A DNA stretch of 64,000 bases, taken from NCBI GenBank assembly GCA_019426215.1, contig CM033391.1, forward strand, positions 6,684,708-6,748,707, given 5' to 3'. Below the pieces are notes generated by a model. It made no database searches and was not told the origin of the DNA. It saw nothing but the letters and a program-made list of their open reading frames with translations. The DNA comes from Buddleja alternifolia. Its lineage: Eukaryota; Streptophyta; Magnoliopsida; Lamiales; Scrophulariaceae. The position numbers and the translations under genes are program-made. Shown here piece after piece: positions 22,746 through 34,593 of this stretch; the stretch's first letter is position 1; the number at the start of each line of letters is the position of its first letter.

Positions 22746-25053
22746 ATGGGGCAAAGTGCACTTAGTCCTCTATTTTAAATTTTAGTCCTCTATTTTTTGG
22801 TAATTTTAGTTTAATTTTCTTATAAGTGGAAGATTATAAAGTTAAAAAAGAAAAACTCAATAAAAATGAAATTAAACAAAGAAGTATAAACTCGACATTA
22901 TTATTTTAAGACCCAATATTTTCCTCCAAAAATCTTTTGTAAAATTTTGAATTGTGGAACAATTTCTTGAGCAAAGCCGGTCGATAAGGTGCCCATCATG
23001 AGGCTCTGTTTTTTAAACTAATTTGAAACTGAATTAATCATACGCGGTTCTGCATAATAGCAATCTCAAATTGTCTTTGAAAAATAAAATCATAATTGCA
23101 GATTGAAATGCAATTTTGTGATTCTTAACAGGATATTAATTCTTTTTATATTGTGAGATCGCCTAAGCCCTGAACATTAATGGAGTTTCAAACGGATAAA
23201 ATCCAGTTTTTATATTTCCAATATACAATTATTTGCAAATAACATAACATTTAAAAAAAAAAAACCTAACACGGTGACGAAAAGGATAAAAACAAGGAAA
23301 AAGAAATTGAACTGAAATCACCCAACATCAATTTTATTTGTTGGATCTAAGTTATTATTAATTAACAATTTTTATTTGTATTAAGACCACTAAGATTTGC
23401 CTATAAAGCGATTATATAAGCAATAGGTAACGGGGTGCGACTAGTTTATTAATCTTTTGCTGATCGTGATCATAAAAGTTTTCCATATTGATTGAATGAG
23501 CCTCTCACATCGACTATAATATAATACACAGTAATTTGAATTTATCCACTAATAAGGTCTACTAGGGCAACCTAATTTACATTTAAACACATTCAACTAT
23601 TTAAACATCTAATCATGTGTACAAGGAACGTTGACTTTTACCGCAACGATATTTACTATAGTCAAACCCAAAAGTCATGAAAATATGTGAAATAATTGTG
23701 AAACATTGAAAACCTACCTAGCTAATGCAATTTTTTTTTCCCACCACTATCATAGAATAACATTTGAATTATTGATCCTTGTGAGTCATGACGTTACTTT
23801 CTCTTCCAATAATGTTGCTAATTTATTGGAAACTCAATTTTGACATTTTCTAGACCTTTTTGGAGAATAATTGGGAAATTTCCTCTGACTTGCTTCCCTT
23901 TTAATATTATTTTAAAGTGCATGCATGGGTCACAATCTCTCCATAATTAGATATATCAATAAACTGAGAATTTTAAGATTGTTAAAACTAATTCATCAAT
24001 TGACTATTTTGCTTTCACAACTACCATTATGACTAATCATGTTTTTTTTAGGGAAAATAGGTCATTATAAAAAGTTTACAATGTCAAAAACAATACAACT
24101 TAAACTGTTTCTAACAATGTAGTTATAACAATTGAAGCACCGAATATCAAGAATTTTCAAGATAACAAATCTAAAAAACTAACAAACAAACACAAGAAAA
24201 CTTTTGTGCAAAAGACCACACTCTTATTCAAGAGAGACGAAACTCTCATTCAATTAATTCAATTTTTTTGACATTTTTATGTGTTTCTGGCCCTAAATTT
24301 ATAGAGGTTATTTTCTAATAATCCTCCATCACCCGTAAACTTTGAAAAGACAGTTTCAAACATTCGAAAATAATTTCTGACATAAGAGAAATTAATTATG
24401 AGAAAATACTTTAATTTCTAAAAATAATGAATCCCTTTATAAAAGTAATTTTTCAAAAGATTCTCTTCATTCCACTTTGGCAATCTAGCTATAGGTGTCA
24501 TTTAGTTTAAAAATTTTACTTGGAAAAGAAGTATTCATTAAGGGCAGTGATATCATAATCGACTAGCATACAAAATACAAATTATTACCAAAAAAAATAA
24601 AAATAAAAAAATAAAATACAAATAATTAAAAATAAAAAGTACAGATTTCCAGCTGTAGCAATAGCTAAATTCAATATAGTTGAAATTCTAAATAAATCGA
24701 TTTTGAAGATAACATAGCAGAAATCAATAAATAGTGAACAACTTTGTTAATAAAATAATACTATATCTATGCTTCATTACTAGTAAATGATAAAAAGCTG
24801 ACTATTCGATCTGTTGAATTATATAAAAAACTTTAGCAAAATAAAATAAAATAAAATAATTATATAAAATAATGATGGCAATGAGAAAGAGATTAAATGT
24901 TTAGAACATGAATCAAGTTTATACATTTGGGTGCATGAATATATCATTGCTTAAGCATTGATTTAGTGTATGCTAAAAGTTTCGTATATTCAAACTTAAA
25001 TTGTCCCAATTTATAAATATTTTTGAAATGTCAAGAATAAGTTAGATCCTCTC
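22746..25053. other. AT-rich spacer without a recognised gene
   Basis: About 2.3 kb between segment A and the LINE. Only short chance ORFs. It contains A-rich runs (23252-23266, 24590-24640) and repeated AAAATAAAATAAAATAA at about 24840-24858. I see no element ends, RNA gene or conserved motif that I can support. Confidence 0.5.
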
Positions 25054-25611
25054 AGGGTATTTTATTATATTTTTTTTTTCGAAAAAATTTAGTCTCTCTC
25101 TGCATGAGAGTCCTCTCTCTCACGTTCTGTGAGTTTTCTAGGGTTTTTATCTTCTTCACGCCTCCAAATCTTCTCTTCTTCCTTGTTACTGATCATACAC
25201 ACGACGAGAGATACACGAGAGTTTAGTGAGGATCCATCGACTATACACGAGAGGAGTGAGGAAGAACCAGTTCTACTTCTGCGAGTTTTGCTTGTGGGAG
25301 TTCTTGACGCAGCCAGCCTTTCCGATTCAGAGGATTTTAGGAAGGGAATCTTGTGGCAATTCGGACATCTCTGTTGCTAGTGATTCATCCACCAACCTGT
25401 GCCATCCATTCCAACAAACATCATCCTTCTCCTCTCTTTTAGTGCTGTTATTTACTGTTTCTGCACCTAGGGTTTGTGTAATTGCTTTGTTTCTTACGTT
25501 GTTTCAAATTTTCGTGACAGTGTCCGCGCTTTGGAGGATTTGGTTCATATCTTTAGGGTCATTTTTCTGGACTGTGGACAACACCGATTCCTGTGTGCAG
25601 TGTGATAAACT

Positions 25612-26901
25612 ATGGAAGATCAAATCACTCGGTTGGAAAGGATATCTCTAACGACTCTTGAAAAAACTGAAATTGAAATACCTGATGATGTTTGGAAACC
25701 AGGTAGTAACCCTTATGATAAGGTAGTTGTTGGTCGTTTACTTTCGGGATCTAGATTTAATTTTGTGGCTTTCAAAGAAACTATGTTGAATGCTTTCAAA
25801 CCTAGGAAACGAATTGATTTCGAAAAAATTGAAAATGGTCGTTTTCTCTTGAACTTTGAAAATTCTCACGACCTAGAAAAAGTGATTGATGGGGGTCCCT
25901 GGTGCTATGATAATGATCTCGTAATTCTACAACTTCTCCTTGAAAATGATGACCCTCTCTCAGTTCCGATGGTCTGGGTAGATTTTTTTGTGCTTACACG
26001 GGGTCTACCCATTAGTAAGATGACAAAAGATATGGCTTCTTTCATAGGGAATTCTCTAGGAAAATTCCGTTTTGTTGATCTGGCTAGTAATGGAGTGTCG
26101 GGGGGATCATCTATGCGTATTAGGGTAGGCCTGGATGTTACTAAACCCTTACTTCGTGTGTCTTTTTTCAAAGCTGGTGCAAACAATTTTAAAATTTCAT
26201 ACACGTATGAGAGGCTCCCAAACTTCTGTTATATTTGTGGTATTATGGGCCATATTTTTCAATTTTGCGATGCCCCGAACAAAAATGACTTTAAAAACTC
26301 GAACAAGGAATTTCCATTTGGCCCCTCCCTACGAGCTTCAAATAAGGTTCACTATCCGTATCGATCCATGAGACGTGGTAGTGACACTTTCTCACCCCGT
26401 AATCCGAGTCCATCTAGAAGCTCGCAAGTTACGACTTGGCGTAAGGACATCAATCCCCACGCAGCCCGTTTCGATCCATCACGACGGGATGGTGGGGACG
26501 GCCCCAAGGATCAGGCAGCTCGGTCTCCTAGACGCCATATTTCTGCCCCGTTGCAAACTGATCAGGATAACATCCAAGCAAGAGGAGTGGGAGATGGTAA
26601 CGCTATACCATCCTCTACACCTCTTTCAATGACTTGGGAAAAAGGAGAGGCATCTGGTAATGTCCCGTCTCCTTGGAATAATGTCAACTCCCCAGGAACT
26701 ATTATACCAATGGTTACTTCTCCTGTCAAAATTGTATCACCTGGGGATAAGATAATTGAGTCGCCACGACATATGCATGACTCTAACTCTCACCACCCCG
26801 TATCCCCTATGCAGCCTGTTATCGCATGTTCCATTCAGTCACCTTTGGGTGAGACTCAGGCGATACAAGTGTTAATTCAGACACCTCCACCACCCGCCTA
26901 A
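25612..26901 (+). CDS. LINE ORF1, DUF4283/zinc-knuckle RNA-binding protein
   Basis: A 429-residue ORF1 product. The N-terminal half (about residues 15-190) has the plant L1 DUF4283 pattern (GRLLSGSRFNFVAFKETML, then GRFLLNFENSHDLEKVIDGG, PWCYDNDLVIL). A CCHC zinc knuckle, CYICGIMGHIFQFC, follows at about 204-217. The C-terminal half is low-complexity Ser/Pro/Arg-rich, as usual. Such proteins bind element RNA in ribonucleoprotein particles. The ORF ends at TAA 26899, but the same frame reopens and runs without another stop to the ORF2 start, so the stop is probably a CAA-to-TAA change and the original ORF1 longer. Confidence 0.85.
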   Translation: MEDQITRLERISLTTLEKTEIEIPDDVWKPGSNPYDKVVVGRLLSGSRFNFVAFKETMLNAFKPRKRIDFEKIENGRFLLNFENSHDLEKVIDGGPWCYDNDLVILQLLLENDDPLSVPMVWVDFFVLTRGLPISKMTKDMASFIGNSLGKFRFVDLASNGVSGGSSMRIRVGLDVTKPLLRVSFFKAGANNFKISYTYERLPNFCYICGIMGHIFQFCDAPNKNDFKNSNKEFPFGPSLRASNKVHYPYRSMRRGSDTFSPRNPSPSRSSQVTTWRKDINPHAARFDPSRRDGGDGPKDQAARSPRRHISAPLQTDQDNIQARGVGDGNAIPSSTPLSMTWEKGEASGNVPSPWNNVNSPGTIIPMVTSPVKIVSPGDKIIESPRHMHDSNSHHPVSPMQPVIACSIQSPLGETQAIQVLIQTPPPPA

Positions 26902-27222
26902 CATCGGCGCTTATTCCAGGAGCCTATAGGTGAGGGAAGTCTGAATGCTGAAGTTAATCTTCCGAATTCTTCGCCTATTCTAATCAATATTCCTCTACAG
27001 TTTGCTATGTCCCCAGCTCAAACTAATCATCGGTCTTCCTCGTCTAGGAGCAAAAATCGGTCTTATAGGAAGTCCACACCAAGGTCGTTGAAAAGGAAAA
27101 TGCATGATATCTCTACGGTTCCCGTGGAAATTATCACAAATGAAGTTGAACTGGCTGCCAAGCGATCTAACGTTCGCATTTTGGAAATCTCCGATTCTTC
27201 GGGAGTAGCCTCGCCATTCCCA

Positions 27223-30200
27223 ATGAATATCTTAAGTTGGAACTGCCGGGGCTTGGGAGGAGCCCGGGTAGTTCAGGAGCTGACGGAGCTCATCCGTCAT
27301 CATCGTCCGTATGTAATCTTTTTGTCTGAAACTAAATTTAATTCTTTGTCTTTTGATTCTCTTAAGTTACGTCTAGGTCTTTTTGGTATTTGTGTCTCAG
27401 GATCGGGTCAGTCGGGGGCTCTTGGTCTTCTTTGGGTCAAGGGTTTTGATATTATTTTACAATCGTTTTCTAGGTCTCATATCGATGTTTCTGTTTATTC
27501 ATCCCCTGAGTCGTCTGCATGGCGTCTTATGGGTTTCTGTGGTAATCCTAAAACTTCCTTACGAAAAGATAGTTGGGATCTTCTTCGACGGTTAAGTGAG
27601 GGTCACCATTCTGCATGGCTTGTGTGTGGGGACTTCAATGAAATTCTCGAACCCCACGAGCAGAAGAGCCGAAACGAACGACCTCTTTCGCAAATGAGGG
27701 ACTTTCGGGAAGCTCTTTCTGACATGAATCTTTATGATCTTGGTTTCTCGGGGGATATTTTTACTTGGTCAAATAACCATGAATTTCCTCTCACGGTTCG
27801 TGCCCGTCTTGATAGAGGGTGTGCTAACTCGAAATGGTGTGATCTTTTCCCCAACACCGGTGTTTTCCATCTTGAGGCATTGCACTCGGATCACAACCCC
27901 ATTCTTATTAGCACAGCCCCGACCATTGTATCTTCTCGGCCAAAGAAAAAAAGAGGTTTAGGTTTGAATCGATCTGGTTACGCAAAAGTGAGTGTGAGGA
28001 TATTGTCAAGTTTGCATGGGACCCAGTTGTCATAATGAAATAGTGGAGAATGTTCGGTTGAAGATTAAAAATTGTCGCATCGGTTTTCTAAATTGGGATA
28101 AATCCTCCGTAAATCATAATAAAAAAGGGATTGCTGAACTTGAAACTTTAATTAAAGATTTACGTAAAGGAGTGGTTACAGCTGAATTTAAACAGGCAGA
28201 ATTCGAAGTACGAAAAAAGCTCGAAGAGTTCTGTTCGTGTGAGGAAACTGTATGGAGGCAGCGTAGTCGTGTCCTTTGGATGAAAGAGGGGGACCGTAAT
28301 ACTAGTTTTTTTCATTCCCATGCGTCGAGTCAGCTAAAAAGTAATTCGATTTCAAAGTTAAAAAACAAGCAGGGCGTGTGGTGTGATAAAGAAAGAGAGA
28401 TTCATACCGTGATATCCAACTACTTCCAGCAATTTTTTTCTTCCATAGAACCGTCACCTACTATCCTTGAAGAGGTATTGGAATCAGTTCATCCACGTGT
28501 CACTAATGCTATGAACCGAATCCTTTGTAGCACGTACACTTTATCGGATGTTAAAATTACTTTGAATCAAATGCATCCACTCAAATCTCCTGGGCCAGAC
28601 GGTATGTCTCCTATTTTCTTCCAACATTTCTGGCATGTGGTTGGTAATGATATTTCGTCATGTGTCCTTAATTCTCTCAATAACCGAACTCTTATGCCTA
28701 AATTTAACTACACTCATATTGTGCTTATCCCAAAGATCCGAATATGTTTCTCACTTTCGTCCTATTAGTCTGTGTAATGTAGTGTACAAGATTATATCTA
28801 AATGCATTGCAAACAGATTAAAACCATTCTTTAATGATATAATCTCGGAATCACAATCTGCTTTTATTCCTGGTCGACTAATCACTGATAATGTTTTGAT
28901 TGCCTATGAGATTAACCACTGTTTGAAAACCAAGAATTCGGGTAAGGATGGATTTGCAGCTCTTAAACTCGATATGAGCAAAGCATACGACAGAGTGGAA
29001 TGGCTCTTTCTAGAGAGGGTGTTGGTAAGATTTGGATTTGATCGACGTTTTATTGATCTTATTATGATGTGTGTACAATCAATAACTTATTCTTTCATGC
29101 TAACGGGATCTCAGTTTGGATACTTAGCTCCGCAGCGAGGTATCCGGCAGGGTGATCCGTTATCGCCTTATCTTTTCCTTTTATGCGCAGAAGTTTTTAG
29201 TTGTCTATTACAGGCGGAGGAGCAAAAAGGTGAGCTTAGAGAAGTTAGCATTTGTCGGGGAGCACCGGTCATTTCTCATCACGCAAATTTTCACGGGGGC
29301 CGATGCTCAATCAATGTGGGTGATTAAGGACATTTTTCATATGCTCTTGCCTCGGGACAAGAAATCAATCTACAAAAATCGTCCATGGTAGTGAGTAAGA
29401 ATGTGTCAGAAGAAGCGGGGAAGGGGCTTTCGACTATTCTTGGAGTGACCCTGACTGATAAACATGATAAATATTTGGGGTTACCTGCTGTAGTGGGGAG
29501 GTAAAAAAAGGAGATATTTGTATCATTGAGGAATCGAATTCATGCGAAGATTGAGGGGTGGAGTTCAAAGTTTCTTTCTCAAGCAGGGAAAGAAATCCTT
29601 CTGAAGGCGGTAGTTCAATCTATTCCCACATACACTATGGGTTGTTTCCGTCTACTTGAGTCTCTTTTACAAGAGATCGAATCTGTAATGTCTAATTTTT
29701 GGTGGATTAATCGGGAGAGTAAGAAAATTCATTGGTTTGCTTGGAGTAAACTTTGTCAGAGTAAGAAAGAAGGGGGTCTCGGATTTCGTGAACTAAAAGC
29801 CATCAACTTAGCTATGTTAGCTAAACAAGGTTGGAGAATTCTTCAGCACCCTAATAATTTGCTAAGCCGATTACTCAAATCTCGGTACTTTCCTGACACT
29901 GATTTCTTTTCTGCTCGGTTGGGGATGGCACCATCATACATGTGGAGAAGTATTCTTGATGTGAGATATATTGTCAAGCAGGGGAGTAGATGGAAAGTAG
30001 GGAATGGCGCGGATATTGCAATATGGTTTGATCCGTGGTTACCTAATACGTCGGGATTTAAGCCTACAACACGGAACCGATTATTACCTATGAATGCGAA
30101 GGTGAATTCTATCATCAATCCAAATACGGGGTGGTGGGATTCTGATCTCATTGATAGGGTTTTCTGTCCAACAGATGCGTCAATCATCAAGACGATCCCT

Positions 30201-31295
30201 CTCGGGTCAAGTAACAATCGAGATAGACTCATTTGGAATTTTTCGAGTTCGGGATTTTTTGCGGTGAGGAGTGCCTATCATCTAGCTAAAGACATTGGCG
30301 AAAGAGGGATCACATCGTCAAGTAACCAGAAGCCACCCTCTTTGTCGTGGCAGTTCATATGGAAAGCTCGCGTCCCTCCTAAAATTCGTGTGTTCGCATG
30401 GAAAACATGTAAGGATGCCCTGCCAACCGCATCCAATTGAATTCATCGAAGGGTTGAAGTCTTTGCTGGATGCCAACGGTGTGAATCAGAAAAAGAAGAC
30501 TTACAACATGTTCTACGGTATTGCACATTCTTGCGGCAGCTTTGGGCTCTATTAGGATTACCACATCACGTCATCTCGCGGAGTAGTGATACGATTAAGT
30601 TGTGGGTACGTTACTGTCATGGAAATCTTGAACAGGAGCAATATGAGTTGTTCCTCACGGCTATGTGGTTTCTTTGGTACCATCGGAATCAACAAGTTAG
30701 GGAGAATAATAATATACATATGGAATCCCTGATAGCTATGATTCGATCCTTCCACATGACTACTCTCCAAGCTGAGCAGAATCATGGGGTTCAGATTATT
30801 GATACCACGGTGATGCATTGGTCTCCACCGGCCCGGCGTTGGATTAGAATAAACTGTGATGGGGCTACTTTCTCCGTACCAAACGGTATTGGCCTTGGTG
30901 TTATTGCAAGAGATCCTGTAGGAGCATGCTTACATTGGCAAAGAAAATTCCTTTCATATCATACTACAGCCGAAGTGGCAAAAGCTTTGGCATGTGTGGA
31001 GGGGCTTCAGTTGGCTTCTGTGCAGGGTTGGCGTAAAGTGATTATTGAGGGAGACTGTCTATCCCTCGTCCAGAAACTTAATTCACCATCGGAGGATTTA
31101 TCTTCTGTGGGTTCGATAGTGTCTGATATTCGTTCTATTTCTAAATCATTTGATTTCGTACGTTTTTCTTTTATTCGTAGAACTGGAAATTGTGTTGCGC
31201 ATTGTTTAGCGCAGGGTGCCCGTTTGTCTGTAACCAGGAATATGTCTAATATTCCTGAGGATGTTTCGAATTTGGTTTTGGCTGATTTAGCCTAA
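27223..31295 (+). pseudogene. LINE ORF2: endonuclease, reverse transcriptase, RNase H (broken)
   Basis: It begins MNILSWNCRGLGG, the usual start of a plant L1 endonuclease domain, with FLSETK, WLVCGDFNEIL and HSDHNPI motifs (27223 to about 27900). A length change in the A-run at 27945-27952 shifts frame. RT motifs follow (KSPGPDGMSPIFFQHF, then after a second shift near 28738 FRPISLCNVVYKIISK, QSAFIPGRLITDNVL, LKLDMSKAYDRVEW, GIRQGDPLSPYLFLL). Where the FADD catalytic box should be, the frame reads SHHANFHGGRCS, so RT is dead. A TAA follows near 29503. The zinc-binding RVT region (about 30340-30600) is split by a stop at 30438. The C-terminal RNase H (about 30830-31290) shows RINCDGA, TAEVAKALACVEGL and IEGDCLSLVQ and is otherwise open. 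Confidence 0.88.
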
Positions 31296-31338
31296 TAATA
31301 TCGTTTTTATCGTAAAAAAAGAGAGGGTATTTTACTAT

Positions 31339-32437
31339 TATTTTGTAATTTATTGAGTTGAGCTCGAGACGAAATCTAAATCTAATCAAATAGAATTTGG
31401 TGTTTAACCTTAACTTATATATTATACGAAGCAAACTCAAACAAGTTTTAGTAATCATTCTTGAAATGATTATTGACTTCTTTCTCGTTTCAAGGCAAAG
31501 TTGTGGAAGGATGAAAGAATGGAAATTATTATCTTTTTGACTACGTGTATGGTGCAATAATTATAAACATTAAAGCCCTACATTATCAATAATTAAACCA
31601 TGACAAAAGAAAGGTCAATTCTTTCTTCTAAATACTATCAAATTCATCAACCAAACAAATTGTTTAGTAAATTTCTCTCTTGTTGAGAGCTAACACATAG
31701 CCACGACCAAAGACCAAAAAGAGAAACATCCAAAAGTTCACAAAGAGGAGTAATAATACTTTATTTTACCATTTTCTAACGCTTGCCACACAATTATCAA
31801 ATCCCAATCATTTAAGGGAACAATCTAGCTTAAGTAAAGAATCTCAATTTTTTAATTGTTTATGCAAAATGGTTACGGAAAAGTGTGAGTTTGACCTCAC
31901 CCAACAAGTTTAATGACAAGTATATATATAAAATTTGATCCAATATGAAATGAATTTCACTCATCGTAATTGATATATGTTAGACCAAATTAAAGTCGAC
32001 CATAAGTTTGGTCCACCTATTGAAAAGTTGATTCTAATGAATTAATTTTAGCTTAATTAGTTTTCGTAATATATAATTGAAATTTAGTAAAAATTAAACT
32101 TAAAATGGTTATAAACCACGGATTCCCAAAATCTCCAATTTATTGCTTTTACAAAATGGTTGTTATTTTGTTGGAATTTTTTTAAAGCGATTCTAACATA
32201 GGAGGTTAAACGCTTATATCACTATATGCAAATGTGATTTTTTATTATCTGATTTCGTGATAAATTTTGTTTTTATTATTCATCGCATGTGTAATTGATT
32301 GCGTATGCATATCGGTACTGTGAAGTATAAATTTGTTATTCTTTGTTCACAGTGTGAACAAATGATCGAGCTACATATATTATTCTTTTATTTTTCTCAC
32401 ATTTCTGCATTGTTACGTTCTTCTCTTTTAATTATTT
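31339..32437. other. AT-rich intergenic stretch
   Basis: About 1.1 kb between the LINE and the SINE. Only short ORFs without recognisable motifs. No element ends or RNA gene found. Confidence 0.5.
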
Positions 32438-32450
32438 TTTATTTAATTTT

Positions 32451-32686
32451 TTTTTTGAAAATCCTAGGGTAACTCTCCATCAGTCACCCAACAGAGCAAA
32501 CCTGTCTATACGCAATAGCCCACAAACCACGTATGAGGGTAATCCGCCCTAGGTCACCCATAAGCGACGGACCTAATAAGCGCAGGGCCCCCCAGTGGAG
32601 GATGTAGGAGTAAACCCCCCATCCCCTTCTCCTGGGTTTTGAACCCGGGTGAGTTCTCACGGCGAATGCCTTGTGGACCACACCCC
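32451..32686 (-). mobile_element. tRNA-derived SINE, minus strand
   Basis: A 236-base insertion with an exact 13-bp target duplication TTTATTTAATTTT (32438-32450 and 32687-32699). On the minus strand it starts GGGGTGTGGTCCACAAGGCA, has a B-box-like GGGTTCAAAACCC about 50 bases in, and ends in an A run. The interior GTGGTTTGTGGGCTATTGCG matches the SINE at 12921-13130, so the two share a body while their heads differ. Chance ORFs over it are not genes. Confidence 0.85.
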
Positions 32687-32767
32687 TTTATTTAATTTTC
32701 TATAATTCAAATTTGACTCTTAATTTCATGTTCCACTTATACAAATTTGCTATTTTTAATTTTATAA

Positions 32768-33167
32768 CACTACAAAAAAATTGAGTATTGACAATGAAAA
32801 TATATGATATGGTTTAAAACCGTGGTCTATAGAGGTCTAACTTCACGGCTAACGTAGCCGTGGTAGATGTTTCATATAGCCACACTAAAGTTAGTCGTGG
32901 TGAAAAAGAATGCTTGTTATTTTAAGCACTAACTAGCTGTGGTGGAAGAAATGTTAACCCATCACTTTTTTACAATAGCTAAAAGCCATGATTTTTACAA
33001 TGAACAAAATATTGATCATGACTATAAGTCATGGTAAATGTTTTGGCCATGCTTGCAAATACCACATCCAAAGCCGCAGCAAAGCCGTGATCAATTGCTT
33101 TTAATCATGACAAATGGACTTTTCACGATGACATATTGACATGGGCAATATCATTTTTTTTGTAGTG
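32768..33167. mobile_element. CACTA-type MITE of 400 bp
   Basis: Ends are CACTACAAAAAAATTG and the complement of TTTTTTTTGTAGTG, the standard plant CACTA terminus. Flanks TAA and TAG fit a 3-bp duplication with one change. The interior carries many subterminal motifs in both orientations (AGCCGTGGT, AGTCGTGGT, AGCTGTGGT, AAGCCGTGAT), as expected of CACTA transposase-binding repeats. Non-coding. Confidence 0.8.
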
Positions 33168-33189
33168 TAGCAAGCAAAATCTCCAGTCT

Positions 33190-33640
33190 CCGTTGCTTCT
33201 TCTAGAACAAAAAGTTGAAGAAGTCCTACAATTTCGGGGATCAAACTAACTCAATCAGGATAGTCTCTATCTACACGAATGGGGTGATCAAGATTATAGA
33301 TTGCACTCTCGAATATAACTAAGTCGTGTATGTATCTACTTAAGAATCAAGTCTACAATTAATATGCTTCCAGTATTAGCATCATATATATGGTACAATG
33401 CAAGAGTACCCACATTCATAAACATGGAACGTACAAGAGATTTATGAAAAGAGATTGAAATCCTTTATTTATACTGAGAGGGGGCGTATATATATATATA
33501 TATATATATATTCCACGTTGTAGGAATTTGAAAATGACAAGTGAATTATCAGGACCATGCGACTTGGGGCTCATGGACGGCTTGGATGCTGGGTTGTTGG
33601 GTCGGGTCGATCTCTCGGATCAATAAAACACACGGCTTAT
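33190..33640. repeat. LTR-like fragment upstream of segment B
   Basis: It shares with 9690-10245 the ordered blocks GATCAAACTAACTCA / GACCGAACTAACTCA, GATTATAGATTGCACTC and TACTTAAGAATCAAGTC, and the last two also with the arm at 15775-15840. A minus-strand TATAAATAAAGG lies near 33465, followed on the plus strand by a TA microsatellite. Probably a decayed terminal repeat of the same family, sitting just left of segment B as its counterpart sits left of segment A. Confidence 0.45.
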
Positions 33641-33759
33641 GTAGTATATTGCAAATAATAAAGTTTTAGGGACCATCGTGCAATTATACGATGGACCCAA
33701 GGGTAATTAGTTTGAGGGGCCTTTACGCAGCAGTGGTATATTCAAGCATTATTATATCG

Positions 33760-33801
<42 letters not shown>

Positions 33802-33960
33802 TTAAATTAATTGTGTGGTGAGTTTTCGCCTTCGCAGCCACAACTATAAGACCAATAATGCAAGTCCTGTATTAAACGTGTGGATCTTGTAGTGTAATGC
33901 AAATATAAAAGTATTAAGAACCTTCGTGTAAATATATGAGAAATCCTGATGTAATTATAA

Positions 33961-34203
33961 GGGAAAATTACACACAAACCCCTCACTTATTGTGTAATTA
34001 CCAAAATCCCCCTCACTTATTAAAAATTACCAACATGTTCCCTCAGGGGTCTATTTGTAAAGTTTATAGGGGTTGAATCATAGGAATTGTTAAACACACA
34101 AGGGGTGTAATTGTAAGAAATTTTTAACATGAAGGGGTGTGTTGGTAATTTTAAATAAGTGAGGGGGAGATTTTGTAATTACACAACTGCGTGTAATTTT
34201 CCC
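33961..34203. mobile_element. MULE-like MITE of 243 bp, absent from segment A
   Basis: Ends GGGAAAATTACAC and GTGTAATTTTCCC are perfect 13-bp inverted repeats. The exact 9-bp duplication TAATTATAA flanks it (33952-33960 and 34204-34212). Segment A at 10331-10339 carries the single unfilled target in the same context. The interior has CCCCTCACTTATT motifs in both orientations and no ORF. Confidence 0.92.
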
Positions 34204-34593
34204 TAATTATAATTTGAGGACCATTCTGCAATATCTTTGTGAGCGTTATATGCTGTATCACTACAAGTACAAACTTATCTCTTTAAAGTGTTCAATAAAC
34301 ATTTATTAAGCTCTCATGCAGCATGCTTGCCCACATATATTATTGATATTTACAAATTAACTGAGCATATTTGTACATTAAAAGAGCAAGTGTTTATACC
34401 ATTATTTGACTGCAAAAGCTCCTCATCAAAGCCACCATACAAAATACAAGTAATATTACATTAGTAGACCACTATAGAAAAGAACTCTGAAATGTAAACA
34501 AAAGCAGCTTATTCTAGTGATTATTCAAAACATAGGTAGCTACTTATACATACATGTATATATATGTATGTTTGTTTTTATATATATATACTC

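Larger units (their letters stand above)
25069..31323 (+). mobile_element. L1-type LINE retrotransposon, near full length, inactive
   Basis: A 6.26-kb element with a 5' leader, ORF1 (gag-like), ORF2 (endonuclease, reverse transcriptase, zinc-binding region, RNase H) and a 3' A run (TCGTAAAAAAAGAG). A 15-bp target duplication with one change flanks it: AGGGTATTTTATTAT at 25054-25068 and AGGGTATTTTACTAT at 31324-31338. Frameshifts, a stop in ORF1 and loss of the RT catalytic box make it inactive. It sits in the spacer between segments A and B. Confidence 0.9.

Noticed and set aside
25129..25651. ORFs in the LINE 5' leader
   Set aside because: No similarity to LINE proteins or other domains; the leader is Ser/Leu-rich by composition.
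30531..31295. RNase H-like ORF as a host gene
   Set aside because: It is the C-terminal domain of the surrounding LINE ORF2 and lies within that element's target duplications.
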